Source of the DNA: Icerya purchasi
Lineage: Eukaryota > Arthropoda > Insecta > Hemiptera > Monophlebidae
NCBI GenBank assembly: GCA_039619475.1
Contig: CM077116.1
Span: 106,499,164-106,563,163 of the forward strand
Reading direction: 5' to 3'
DNA length: 64,000 nt
The notes beneath the pieces are model-generated. The model was not told where the DNA came from. It did not search any database and saw nothing but the letters and a program-made list of their open reading frames with translations. Below are positions 34,205-47,447 of the stretch, one piece after another (the first letter of the stretch is position 1; every line of letters starts with the position of its first letter). A program made the position numbers and the translations under genes.

Positions 34205-36069
34205 TAAAAGATTATTATTTTCTTTTTTCGTTCATTCTCGCCACTATTACCACTGGCGCCCCCACTGTCAAGACCTCTAAACATACATTACTAACCTCGC
34301 CAACACTATAATATTTTTTCTCTGTGTTACTAAATTAACCCAACTATATTTTTATTCATTTGTTACACAAACATTTGTTCAAATCTTTTGTAATATATCG
34401 TACATACATTTATAGCCCACAGACACTACTTGCTTCATTACCACGAATACATCTCTTTCATGGTCACTTATCATAACATAGTTTTTCCTGAAATTGTAAA
34501 AAAATTCTCTTCGTTCCATTCTTCCAAGTTTTCCAAATTTCAAATCATGCATAATTATTTAAGAATCAAATTAAGTATATTTTATCATTTCCAAAAAATT
34601 AATCATCTCTGTACAAGGCATTAACTCATTTTTCAAAACAAACATATTATTTTTTTAATCTATCATACATATCATTTTTATCATTCAAATTTTTTTCTGA
34701 ATTCACAAATAGTTAACCTATAGAAAACATATTATTGTAAACATACATGACGAAGTCACTCCTCATAATTACATCATGAATTCATTTTTTTTTCATTTTT
34801 TTTTTTTTTACCATCATGAAATTGTAGTAGTGTTTTTAATTTTTTTATTTTCCATACATGACAAAAGCAATACAATCACGACATCTATGAATACACACCA
34901 TATGCTTCCAATAACCTATCATGCATTTTTTTAAATTAGTCCAAGCATACTATTTTTTCAATAACAAAGCCGATCATACATAATTTTTTCTTCTATATAA
35001 TCACTAATCTATGAAAACACTTGATTCGTTTTACTCATACTGTAGCAACCACTCCTTTTCCCTCATGCTAACAAACTTCAAAATTTAATAATATAACACG
35101 AAATTAATCTAAATATCTGTTCATGCTATTAAAATTAATATATCAATCTTTACATTCCTTTTGTACATTTCTGAAAAAATCCTACAACATGTTTTAAAAT
35201 TAATCGAAGTATACTATTTTATTACCTAAAATCAATTATTCTCTCATACAGTTTTTTCCAATCATCCATAATGTTTTTTCTGTATTGTCATTATTACAAA
35301 GTCATACAAAACAACAACACATTTTTAATCATAATGAATCCTTCATTCCATTCCGTTCATGCTATATACCATTATCATTCATTTCAACGTTATGAAATTA
35401 GTCTAAATATACATTCATGCTAGCAAAGTTATTATCTCACCCTTTGCATTGTCCCAAGATGATTTATTTGACATTTTTTCTTTAAATTTCCCTCATACTA
35501 TTATTTTTGAAATGTAGGATGATGACTATGATTAGAATTCATGATTATGAAGAGAGAGATGCATGGTGAAATTGTATTGTCATTATATGCGAGATGATGT
35601 GTGTTTGTGGGTGAGTATGGATGCATGTAAAATATATGAGTGTGTTAGTAGAAAACATCCGTTCATGCGTGAACACAGGTACAGATACAGTTATAGAATG
35701 AGAGAGGTAAAAATATATATTTTGTTATGTTTGATATGTGCATGATAAAGAGGTTAACAAAGAATAATCACATTACCCTCACAACTTAGACATTGAGTTT
35801 TACCTTTGCAATATTTTAGATGTAAAAGCAGTGACATTGACATGTGGTAAACGTTTTCATCACTTTTGACTAATTATAACCAATTTTCCAACATTTCTCT
35901 TCGTTTTTCCTACATTTTAATACTTTTACACCGTTTCAGTCAATTTTTGCTATTTAATGCCATTTTTTCCAGTGTTTTTACCACCTTTCTCACAATTTTC
36001 ATCATTCTTTCATCATCTTTGTTAGGTTTTTTCTTACAACTCTTTAATATTTCGATCGTTGCTAGTGAT

Positions 36070-36510
36070 AACCATCATTATTTATGCTTTCAATCCTTCC
36101 ACTTCAGCAATGCACACATACAGCTTAGCAATCGCCGCAGCCATTGAACGTTGTAGGACTGCAATCGTGATCTCCATTTGATTATTGGGATTTAAAAGTC
36201 ACATCTTTGAACGCTTGATCTAATGCATCAACATGATTTTTTTTGTATTCGCCCACCTGCTGCTGGAGGTTCCACTTAATATTCTCAACAGACTATCATA
36301 CAGTCGTTTAACAAGAGAATCTGTAAGACCCGAGACATTTACTTAACGTTTTCCCAACACATTTACAGACATACCCTGTACACTAAGGAAATCTTTAAAC
36401 ATCTCTGTAACCATTCCTTTTAAGCTGGCGGGAGCAAGGAACTCCTATAAACGTTTATCAATCAGCACTTCATCGTTCATCGCCCTGGTTTCACTCGCCG
36501 TTGCACAGAC
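36070..36510 (-). pseudogene. Decayed gene on the opposite strand, left arm
   Basis: Mirror copy of the pseudogene at 41,390-41,830, with the same two in-frame stops. The reading frame points outward, toward the left terminus of the element. Confidence 0.4.
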
Positions 36511-36599
36511 ATGTAATAAACATTTTCTTCTTTTACAATTTTCTTATGCTATAACACTATTACATCATTTTTCCTCGTTTCTAACTAATTGTAACCAGT

Positions 36600-36965
36600 T
36601 TTCCATTATTTCTTAGCATGTTCTTCTGTTTAGGACCTTTTGCGCTATTTTTTCATCAATTTATGTTATTTCACATCGTTTTTCTGGTGATTTTAGTGCC
36701 TTTCACACAATTTTACTAATTATTTTCGACTATTTCTTAACATGTTCTTTTGTTTTAGGTCCTTTTTGCACTATTTTTTCATCAATTTATGTTATTTCAC
36801 ATCGTTTTTCTGGTGATTTTAGTGCCTTTCACACAATTTTACTAATTATTTTCGACTATTTCTTAACATGTTCTTCTGTTTTAGGTCCTTTTTGCACTAT
36901 TTTTTCATCAATTTATGTTATTTCACATCGTTTTTCTAGTGTTTTACTACCTTTCACACAATTTT
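36600..36965. repeat. Three-unit ~125-bp tandem array, left arm
   Basis: Units marked by CATGTTCTT at 36,617, 36,741 and 36,867, each with TTTTTTCATCAATTTATGTT downstream. A diverged fourth relative lies near 35,870-36,010. The array is non-coding. Confidence 0.85.
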
Positions 36966-37078
36966 ACTCAATTTTTCCCCATCTTTGAAGATTTTTTTTT
37001 TCATTTATCTCATACATTATATCTCCGAATGTGACGATTAGCTATCCTTTTAAGTACATTTTTTTAATTCGATATAAG

Positions 37079-38245
37079 TGAGGAGTACTTTTCAGGTCGA
37101 CATGTATACTTCATGATATGACATTCAATTCATTATTAATCTATGTTTCAACAGGTTTGTGGTCGGTTGTTGGAGGTTTACAGAACTTTCTGTTGCATTG
37201 CTTATAGTATAATGGTTCTTGTGTGCTAGTGAGATGATGGTGTTTTGTGGGGAATAATAAACATGGGAAAGAGAAGGAGTGCGCCCCATCAAGCAGGGGG
37301 GAGTGATGCTTCGTAATTAACTTGGGTATTGCGCGCATTGCATGCCAGTTATAATATGCTCGAGCAAAAATTAGTCGCTGTACTCGCATGGTGTTCATGT
37401 TATTCATTAAATGTTCACACTGAGAGATGCAATGGGCTCATCGACAGATGGATCCATGCTATCATTTCGATTTTTATAATTGTAATCTGCACTGAGCATG
37501 TATGTATTACAACGAACCCATCAACTCTGTTACAGATGGTAATGTTTGAGGATAGATAGTGAAACGTTCATTAGAACATGAATGTGTATACAAAGTGTTG
37601 TTACATCACATGTATGTCATCAAATTAACTAAAATGTTGCGTCTATAGTAAAAAAAGAAATGAGGGTTTTTCCCTAAGAGGGCGACTATAATAAAATTGA
37701 TGCGATTTTAGATGGAAATGGGAGTATTTTACAGTAAAAACGCTGTTTTGCACCTAAATGGTGAATATTCTGGAGGTTAAACGGCATTTTTCACACAAAA
37801 TTTGATGTTTTTTTATAAATGTGGCTATTTTACTCCTACATGGAGTAATTTCTGCATGAGGAGTACTTTTTGGACTGACATGTATACTTCTTGATGTGGT
37901 ATTCATTTCATTCTGAAGCTATGTTTGAACAGCTTTGTAAATGGTTGGGGGGGGAAGTTTACAGAACTTTTCTGCTGCATCAGTTATAAGATAATAGTTT
38001 TTATATGCTAGTGAGATGAAGGTATTTGGTTAGGAATAATAAATATGGGTAAGAGGTGGAGTGCATCCCAGTCAAGCATGGGAGAGTATTGTTTGGGAAT
38101 TAACTCCATTATTTGCACACATTGCAATACAATTATAATCAGTTTGGTCAAAATTACTTGTTATATTTCGTTCATGTTATACATTAAACATTCACACTGA
38201 GAAACGGACTGGACTCTTCGACATCAAGGTCCATGCGATCATTAC
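37079..38245. repeat. Diverged ~400-bp direct duplication in the left arm
   Basis: 37,079-37,470 and 37,856-38,245 share a long series of landmarks in the same order: GAGGAGTACTTTT, GACATGTATACTTC, TTACAGAACTTT, TGCTAGTGAGATGA, GGAATAATAAA and TTCACACTGAGA. Similarity is roughly 70-80 percent by eye. The right arm mirrors it at 39,531-40,697. No frame is conserved between the copies, so I treat it as non-coding. Confidence 0.7.
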
Positions 38246-38591
38246 ACTTTTTTTCAACAATTTGTGACGTTTCATACTATTTTTTAATGTTTTGAACGGC
38301 TCTTATGATGTATTTCAGCACATTTTCACAGGTACAAAGTTCGTAATGCGAAATAATTTGAATTATTTCGACAGTCTTTACACACAAATAAAATAATATA
38401 CCATTAACACACTCAACATGAAACAAATCATTACAAATAGAAATAAACAACGAAATTGCTCAGAAATTTTAATGAAATTCAAGAAGCATAGTGTATATGA
38501 AAATGAATATATTCTTTAAATCAACACTCCAAACTTGCAGTTTCAGAATTATATCAGAACCTGACTAAGAACTCCGTTGTTCCTTTTGCTG

Positions 38592-39184
38592 TATATATAC
38601 ATATATAATCATATATTATTAAATTATACATATAACTACATATGTACATATATATATCTAAATATATACATATATATGTAGATATATACACATATATATC
38701 TACATATATACATATATATCTACATATATACATATATATCTACATATATACACATATATATCTATATAAATACATATATATCTACATATATACATACATA
38801 TATCTACATATATACACATATATATCTACATATATACACATATATATCTACATATATACATATATATATACATATATATCTACATATATACATATATATC
38901 TACATATATACACATATATATCTACATAAATACATACATATCTACATATATACATACATATATCTACATATATACACATATATATCTACATAAATACATA
39001 TATATATCTACATATATACATACATATATCTACATATATACACATATACATCTACATAAATACATATATATATCTACATATATACATAAATATATCTACA
39101 TATATACATAAATATATCTACATATATACACATATATATTTAAATAAATACATATATATATCTACATATATATACATATATATG
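38592..39184. repeat. Central spacer, TA-rich minisatellite
   Basis: Built almost wholly from variants of CATATATATCTACATATATA, repeated in one direction with irregular 20-50 bp spacing. It separates the arms and gives the + strand an artificial isoleucine/tyrosine-rich frame that I do not regard as coding. Confidence 0.9.
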
Positions 39185-40809
39185 CAGCAAAAGGAACAAC
39201 GGAGTTCTTAGTCAGGTTCTGATATAATTCTGAAACTGCAAGTTTGGAGTGTTGATTTAAAGAATATATTCATTTTCATATACACTATGCTTCTTGAATT
39301 TCATTAAAATTTCTGAGCAATTTCGTTGTTTATTTCTATTTGTAATGATTTGTTTCATGTTGAGTGTGTTAATGGTATAGTATTTTATTTGTGTGTAAAG
39401 ACTGTCGAAATAATTCAAATTATTTCGCATTACGAACTTTGTACCTGTGAAAATGTGCTGAAATACATCATAAGAGCCGTTCAAAACATTAAAAAATAGT
39501 ATGAAACGTCACAAATTGTTGAAAAAAAGTGTAATGATCGCATGGACCTTGATGTCGAAGAGTCCAGTCCGTTTCTCAGTGTGAATGTTTAATGTATAAC
39601 ATGAACGAAATATAACAAGTAATTTTGACCAAACTGATTATAATTGTATTGCAATGTGTGCAAATAATGGAGTTAATTCCCAAACAATACTCTCCCATGC
39701 TTGACTGGGATGCACTCCACCTCTTACCCATATTTATTATTCCTAACCAAATACCTTCATCTCACTAGCATATAAAAACTATTATCTTATAACTGATGCA
39801 GCAGAAAAGTTCTGTAAACTTCCCCCCCCAACCATTTACAAAGCTGTTCAAACATAGCTTCAGAATGAAATGAATACCACATCAAGAAGTATACATGTCA
39901 GTCCAAAAAGTACTCCTCATGCAGAAATTACTCCATGTAGGAGTAAAATAGCCACATTTATAAAAAAACATCAAATTTTGTGTGAAAAATGCCGTTTAAC
40001 CTCCAGAATATTCACCATTTAGGTGCAAAACAGCGTTTTTACTGTAAAATACTCCCATTTCCATCTAAAATCGCATCAATTTTATTATAGTCGCCCTCTT
40101 AGGGAAAAACCCTCATTTCTTTTTTTACTATAGACGCAACATTTTAGTTAATTTGATGACATACATGTGATGTAACAACACTTTGTATACACATTCATGT
40201 TCTAATGAACGTTTCACTATCTATCCTCAAACATTACCATCTGTAACAGAGTTGATGGGTTCGTTGTAATACATACATGCTCAGTGCAGATTACAATTAT
40301 AAAAATCGAAATGATAGCATGGATCCATCTGTCGATGAGCCCATTGCATCTCTCAGTGTGAACATTTAATGAATAACATGAACACCATGCGAGTACAGCG
40401 ACTAATTTTTGCTCGAGCATATTATAACTGGCATGCAATGCGCGCAATACCCAAGTTAATTACGAAGCATCACTCCCCCCTGCTTGATGGGGCGCACTCC
40501 TTCTCTTTCCCATGTTTATTATTCCCCACAAAACACCATCATCTCACTAGCACACAAGAACCATTATACTATAAGCAATGCAACAGAAAGTTCTGTAAAC
40601 CTCCAACAACCGACCACAAACCTGTTGAAACATAGATTAATAATGAATTGAATGTCATATCATGAAGTATACATGTCGACCTGAAAAGTACTCCTCACTT
40701 ATATCGAATTAAAAAAATGTACTTAAAAGGATAGCTAATCGTCACATTCGGAGATATAATGTATGAGATAAATGAAAAAAAAAATCTTCAAAGATGGGGA
40801 AAAATTGAG

Positions 40810-41300
40810 TAAAATTGTGTGAAAGGTAGTAAAACACTAGAAAAACGATGTGAAATAACATAAATTGATGAAAAAATAGTGCAAAAAGGACCTAAAACAG
40901 AAGAACATGTTAAGAAATAGTCGAAAATAATTAGTAAAATTGTGTGAAAGGCACTAAAATCACCAGAAAAACGATGTGAAATAACATAAATTGATGAAAA
41001 AATAGTGCAAAAAGGACCTAAAACAGAAGAACATGTTAAGAAATAGTCGAAAATAATTAGTAAAATTGTGTGAAAGGCACTAAAATCACCAGAAAAACGA
41101 TGTGAAATAACATAAATTGATGAAAAAATAGCGCAAAAGGTCCTAAACAGAAGAACATGCTAAGAAATAGTCGAAAATAATTAGTAAAATTGTGTGAAAG
41201 GCACTAAAATCACCAGAAAAACGATGTGAAATAACATAAATTGATGAAAAAATAGCGCAAAAGGTCCTAAACAGAAGAACATGCTAAGAAATAATGGAAA
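40810..41300. repeat. Four-unit ~125-bp tandem array, right arm
   Basis: The same units as in the left arm, inverted, with AAGAACATG at about 40,902, 41,027, 41,152 and 41,277. The extra unit is a second copy of the subtype with GCGCAAAAGGTCCTAAACAG. It explains almost all of the length difference between the arms. Confidence 0.85.
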
Positions 41301-41389
41301 ACTGGTTACAATTAGTTAGAAACGAGGAAAAATGATGTAATAGTGTTATAGCATAAGAAAATTGTAAAAGAAGAAAATGTTTATTACAT

Positions 41390-41830
41390 GTCTGTGCAAC
41401 GGCGAGTGAAACCAGGGCGATGAACGATGAAGTGCTGATTGATAAACGTTTATAGGAGTTCCTTGCTCCCGCCAGCTTAAAAGGAATGGTTACAGAGATG
41501 TTTAAAGATTTCCTTAGTGTACAGGGTATGTCTGTAAATGTGTTGGGAAAACGTTAAGTAAATGTCTCGGGTCTTACAGATTCTCTTGTTAAACGACTGT
41601 ATGATAGTCTGTTGAGAATATTAAGTGGAACCTCCAGCAGCAGGTGGGCGAATACAAAAAAAATCATGTTGATGCATTAGATCAAGCGTTCAAAGATGTG
41701 ACTTTTAAATCCCAATAATCAAATGGAGATCACGATTGCAGTCCTACAACGTTCAATGGCTGCGGCGATTGCTAAGCTGTATGTGTGCATTGCTGAAGTG
41801 GAAGGATTGAAAGCATAAATAATGATGGTT
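41390..41830 (+). pseudogene. Decayed gene on the opposite strand, right arm
   Basis: One frame reads from 41,390 for more than 80 codons with only two stops (TAG 41,453-41,455, TAA 41,555-41,557). It has a strongly protein-like content (EFLAPASLKGMVTEMFKDFL, then VSGLTDSLVKRLYDSLLRIL). Neighbouring frames continue with DALDQAFKDVTF and ITIAVLQRSMAAAIAKLYVC up to about 41,815. It lies antisense to the 282-codon ORF of the same arm. I recognise no family. Confidence 0.4.
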
Positions 41831-43980
41831 ATCACTAGCAACGATCGAAATATTAAAGAGTTGTAAGAAAAAACCTAACAAAGATGACGAAAGAATGATG
41901 AAAATTGTGAGAAAGGTGGTAAAAACACTGGAAAAAATGGCATTAAATAGCAAAAATTGACTGAAACGGTGTAAAAGTATTAAAATGTAGGAAAAACGAA
42001 GAGAAATGTTGGAAAATTGGTTATAATTAGTCAAAAGTGATGAAAACGTTTACCACATGTCAATGTCACTGCTTTTACATCTAAAATATTGCAAAGGTAA
42101 AACTCAATGTCTAAGTTGTGAGGGTAATGTGATTATTCTTTGTTAACCTCTTTATCATGCACATATCAAACATAACAAAATATATATTTTTACCTCTCTC
42201 ATTCTATAACTGTATCTGTACCTGTGTTCACGCATGAACGGATGTTTTCTACTAACACACTCATATATTTTACATGCATCCATACTCACCCACAAACACA
42301 CATCATCTCGCATATAATGACAATACAATTTCACCATGCATCTCTCTCTTCATAATCATGAATTCTAATCATAGTCATCATCCTACATTTCAAAAATAAT
42401 AGTATGAGGGAAATTTAAAGAAAAAATGTCAAATAAATCATCTTGGGACAATGCAAAGGGTGAGATAATAACTTTGCTAGCATGAATGTATATTTAGACT
42501 AATTTCATAACGTTGAAATGAATGATAATGGTATATAGCATGAACGGAATGGAATGAAGGATTCATTATGATTAAAAATGTGTTGTTGTTTTGTATGACT
42601 TTGTAATAATGACAATACAGAAAAAACATTATGGATGATTGGAAAAAACTGTATGAGAGAATAATTGATTTTAGGTAATAAAATAGTATACTTCGATTAA
42701 TTTTAAAACATGTTGTAGGATTTTTTCAGAAATGTACAAAAGGAATGTAAAGATTGATATATTAATTTTAATAGCATGAACAGATATTTAGATTAATTTC
42801 GTGTTATATTATTAAATTTTGAAGTTTGTTAGCATGAGGGAAAAGGAGTGGTTGCTACAGTATGAGTAAAACGAATCAAGTGTTTTCATAGATTAGTGAT
42901 TATATAGAAGAAAAAATTATGTATGATCGGCTTTGTTATTGAAAAAATAGTATGCTTGGACTAATTTAAAAAAATGCATGATAGGTTATTGGAAGCATAT
43001 GGTGTGTATTCATAGATGTCGTGATTGTATTGCTTTTGTCATGTATGGAAAATAAAAAAATTAAAAACACTACTACAATTTCATGATGGTAAAAAAAAAA
43101 AAAAATGAAAAAAAAATGAATTCATGATGTAATTATGAGGAGTGACTTCGTCATGTATGTTTACAATAATATGTTTTCTATAGGTTAACTATTTGTGAAT
43201 TCAGAAAAAAATTTGAATGATAAAAATGATATGTATGATAGATTAAAAAAATAATATGTTTGTTTTGAAAAATGAGTTAATGCCTTGTACAGAGATGATT
43301 AATTTTTTGGAAATGATAAAATATACTTAATTTGATTCTTAAATAATTATGCATGATTTGAAATTTGGAAAACTTGGAAGAATGGAACGAAGAGAATTTT
43401 TTTACAATTTCAGGAAAAACTATGTTATGATAAGTGACCATGAAAGAGATGTATTCGTGGTAATGAAGCAAGTAGTGTCTGTGGGCTATAAATGTATGTA
43501 CGATATATTACAAAAGATTTGAACAAATGTTTGTGTAACAAATGAATAAAAATATAGTTGGGTTAATTTAGTAACACAGAGAAAAAATATTATAGTGTTG
43601 GCGAGGTTAGTAATGTATGTTTAGAGGTCTTGACAGTGGGGGCGCCAGTGGTAATAGTGGCGAGAATGAACGAAAAAAGAAAATAATAATCTTTTAGTCA
43701 ACCTTTTTATGTTTGATGTGATAATTGTTCACAGATAGATACATGTATCTTCGACGTTTTTTATAATCAAGCTGTTGTTCTCGAGAATATATCTCCCACT
43801 CGTATGTTGCAACTCTGATCTGCTTGTGCTAGTTCGTTTTTTTTCTTTGAACATGCTGTGTCTCGTAAACTACTAGGTTTTCTACCTGTTGCTCTATTGA
43901 TCAACACACCTCATAGACGAATTCTTCATCATGCTCATGCTCGTAACATGGTAGAAGTGATTTTATCATATCATCCGGTT

Positions 43981-44829
43981 TTAATCTATCTGTAGAAATG
44001 CATAAATGTCTCCAACACAACTTGGAAATAATGTAATTATCATTTCTTTGGTGGCTGTAATGAACAACTGACTTAAATCATTTATATTGAGATTATTCAT
44101 AAGCTTCAGCGGATGGAAAACATGATCGTACCAGGCCTTCATTACCATAACGTTTTTCGCTGCACAATGAAAACTATCATTCTCATTATGATGTTTACAG
44201 GTTATCAAATTGCTTATATCAAAATACTCTTCATGTAGATTCTCAATACTATGTAGTCGAAAGACTTTATCCATATTAACGATTCCATAGTCTAAATCAC
44301 TCAACAATTCAGACTTTTCGTTAAGTTCCATTAGTATAAGTTTAGCATATACCGTTAAAATATATATGCGAGCTCTCGGTTTTTGAGATATTATCGTGAA
44401 TATATCGCGTGCCATAAATGTTTCTTCCCGACAGGGAAATAATGAAGGATTTTTCAAGTGATGACTCATCGAAGAACATTGTAAATGTGGCGTTTTTGAT
44501 GAATGCCATGCTCTGCTTGGCTTATACAGTGTATGCAAACACTTTCCGCCAGACATATCAATCATTGCTAGTTCGGTTACTCGAAAACCATAATCACAAT
44601 CTATATGGATGCTGATATCTACAAAATATTCCGCTATATCTGCTTGTTCTGATAATAATACAGGACCAATGATATTATGTACAGAAGATGTTGATCCTTC
44701 TGCTGTATAACCATCATCTGATTGCTGTGATTGAGGTGATGAAGTTGTATGCGAGACACTATCACTCGAAAATGAATTCTGAATAAATTCGTCGACTTTA
44801 ATATCAATCGAATCGGTATTGTTATTCAT
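43981..44829 (-). CDS. 282-residue DEDDh-exonuclease-like protein, right copy
   Basis: Translation is identical to the frame at 33,072-33,920, in inverted orientation, with the same leader and stop. Two copies facing the element's centre give a dose of two and keep the gene transcribable from either end. Identity could reflect recent palindrome formation or gene conversion between arms, so it does not by itself prove selection. Confidence 0.6.
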   Translation of the reverse strand: MNNNTDSIDIKVDEFIQNSFSSDSVSHTTSSPQSQQSDDGYTAEGSTSSVHNIIGPVLLSEQADIAEYFVDISIHIDCDYGFRVTELAMIDMSGGKCLHTLYKPSRAWHSSKTPHLQCSSMSHHLKNPSLFPCREETFMARDIFTIISQKPRARIYILTVYAKLILMELNEKSELLSDLDYGIVNMDKVFRLHSIENLHEEYFDISNLITCKHHNENDSFHCAAKNVMVMKAWYDHVFHPLKLMNNLNINDLSQLFITATKEMIITLFPSCVGDIYAFLQID

Positions 44830-46043
44830 GTTTGAATAATATTTTTAACTTTTTACTAAGAATGTAGAAAATTATTACTTTTAATGTTAGAGCAAACTTT
44901 TATTAATGCGTGAAGAACACAGCTTCAACAAATTCTACACGTTTAATGTAACACTAATACTGACTGCCTGAACAGATCCTTTCGAGATTCTAGCTCGATG
45001 CATGTCTTTGAAGAGGGCGGGTTGCACCAGAAAAACCACATTCCTTTGGTGAAAGCTGGTTGCATACGCAAATGAACGAAATTTACAGGTGATCTTTAGG
45101 TTATGGGTGTTTGTGTGTAGGTGTGTACATGTCAACCGGTTTTTCTACAAAAGATATGAAGGAGAAGATCCGGGCAGACTCGATGACCTTGACACAAGAT
45201 CGAAATCAACGACATAGCAACATTCATGCAAGGAAATAAGCAGAGTACCTTTGAATTATGAGCGTATGCGGACATATTGGGGGAAAATATGGAAGATATT
45301 GAAAAAAAAAAAAAAATATTTAGAGTTTGAAAAAAATGAAATAATCTTAAACTAACAGATTCGAAAAAAATTATTATGAATGATGAGAAAATCATTGTTA
45401 GCAGATGGATGCGTGGGAAAGAATGGTATGGATTCACCGTAGTTTCAGGGGGGGGGGGATGTACTCATGAAAAATAATAGAAAAGAATTTAAGTTTGTGT
45501 AGGGTGGATAGGGGAGAGGGAAAATATGAAACAGCGTTAAATAAAAATATACTCGAATTAATTTTTGAATACTTACGATTGGAAAAAGACTTTAGAGGGG
45601 AAAAAATATATTTTAGACTAATTCCATAATACATAGACATGAAAAATTATTATGAACAATATGAGGAATACCGTTAGAAGATGTTTACGTAATCATACTA
45701 GTGAAGATATCAATGGATTTATTTTTAGAACCTGAGAAAAAATAAAATAAGAAAATTATCAACGGACGGAGGAAATGATTGGAAGCGAAAAAAAATATAA
45801 TTAGGCTGATTCTATAATATTAGACTTGAAAAAGTTATTATGAACGACAAGAGAACTACTGGTAGCAGATGAGTGCGAGGGAACATTATGTGCGAATGAA
45901 AGAGTGGCTAATACATTGACAGATTAATTTTTAGAATCGGAGAAACAAAACAGAAGAAATAAACAGAAGCGTAAAAGAAAAATATAGTTAGGCTAATTCT
46001 ATAATATTTTGACTCGAAAATAAAATATGTACGAAGTGGTGGT

Positions 46044-46079
<36 letters not shown>

Positions 46080-46882
46080 TATCGCGGTGTTTATTTCGGT
46101 GGTGACGGAGCGTGCATGGAATAGTACAGTGTACCTTTGTACAGGTTAACTCAATGCTTGATATGTGTGCAAGAATGGACGGTGTGCTTTTGCAATGAAC
46201 AGAGAATACGTAAAAATAAAAATAAAAAAATATCAATGGATTAAGTATAAGATCGGAAGCGGAAAAAGACGAAAAATATATATCAGGTGGCGGTGTATAT
46301 GTGTGCGTGTGTGAACGTGTAGCGATCGTGAACAGGTTTCTATCGGTGGCGTGTGAGAGTGAGCATAGATGATCGGCTAGTTAATTTCAAAACGAACGAC
46401 TGGAATTCACCTCACCTGGTGACAGTTTCAACTAGTTGCTGGAACATTTAAATATTTCCATTACAGCCGCGCTCGCGCTTACATAATACATCCCGTAGCA
46501 GCACACTCGCCCGCTCTCATTCGACTGATGGAACGTTCAAATATTTTCTTTAAAAATAAAATTTTAAAAAAAAAATGCTAGAACGGAGCACGACTCGGAA
46601 AATTCCTTTAAATTTTGGGTTCTAAGTGTTGAGATTCAAACGTTTTTATCACTCCGGGCAAAATTTTACCCCTCCCAACCTCAAAAAATGAAAATTAAAA
46701 ATTATGTTGTATACATTACAAGCAGAGTCATGTATAATACATACACATGATGATAGAAGGCGCGGGTATAGGAAAGCGAGTACACTTTCATGGCGGCTAA
46801 GGCTATGTTGAATATATGCATGGAAACGGTGCGAGCGCATTTACAGATAACAGTATGAATGGGGAATCGGAAAAATTTGAAG

Positions 46883-47398
46883 AAATTTTGGGGAAACTTG
46901 GGTGAATTTTAACCATATGGATACAAATTGGGGTGAACTTTCAGCACCTGTACGCTAATTGGGGTGGATTTTGTCTACCTTGATGGGAATTAGGGATCGA
47001 ATTAGCGGAACTGACCAGGAAAATGGGGGGGGGGGGGGACTTGGGTTAAATTTGATCGCATGGACATAAATTGGGGTAACTTTGGGCTCTAAAAGAGAAA
47101 TTTGGGTTAATTTTTAGCACCCTGATGAGAATTTGGGGTGAAATTTCAGCAACCGTCCGGGAAAATTGGGGGAAACCTGGACACTCGGGGTACCTACCCC
47201 TAGGGAAAATCGGGGGAAACTTGGGGTAACTTTGGGCTCCAAGACAGAAATTGGGGTGAGTTTTGAGCAGCTGGACACAGATTGGGGTGAATTTTGAGCA
47301 CCGGGGGACAAAATGGGGTGCATTTTGGACATCTTGACATAAATTGGGGTGAGTTTTGAGCACAGGGGGACAAATTGGGGTGAGTTTTGAGCACCGGG
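46883..47398 (-). repeat. Subterminal array of ~31-bp repeats, right arm
   Basis: Mirror image of the array at 30,505-31,020, with the same unit order. The G-run inside it is two bases longer than the corresponding C-run on the left. Confidence 0.8.
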
Positions 47399-47439
47399 GG
47401 ACGAATAGGGGTTGGTGACGTCAGACCTGCCAGCTGCCC

Positions 47440-47447
47440 TATTTATA
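47440..47447 (-). promoter_or_regulatory. TATA-box-like sequence 8 bp from the right terminus
   Basis: Mirror copy of the box at the left terminus, facing inward on the minus strand. Same caveat: consensus match and position only. Confidence 0.35.

Larger units (their letters stand above)
31890..35480. repeat. Degenerate interspersed arm repeats around ATTAGYCTAA..TATATTTTT
   Basis: A motif of the type AATTAGCCTAACTATATTTT recurs near 31,903, 32,087, 32,275, 32,338, 34,333, 34,568, 34,932, 35,100, 35,195 and 35,396. It is often preceded by 'ttATTATAGAA' and followed by 'cttcc' or 'ttcatgc'. Several gaps are 170-200 bp, others shorter. The non-coding arm on both sides of the 282-codon ORF therefore seems to have grown from one ancestral unit. 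The right arm mirrors this. Confidence 0.5.
30449..38591 (+). repeat. Left arm of the palindrome (8,143 bp)
   Basis: Mirrored by 39,185-47,454. From the outside in it holds a terminal TATA-like box, a subterminal array of ~31-bp repeats, a (CA)n run, degenerate AT-rich repeats, the 282-codon ORF, more degenerate repeats, a decayed gene on the other strand, a three-unit ~125-bp array and a diverged ~400-bp duplication. Confidence 0.95.

Noticed and set aside
36600..36965. CRISPR-like array
   Set aside because: Units are ~125 bp, adjacent and nearly identical throughout, with no spacers. The DNA is eukaryotic.
38642..38929. 95-codon isoleucine/tyrosine/histidine frame
   Set aside because: A translation of the CATATATATCTACA minisatellite, with no independent coding evidence.
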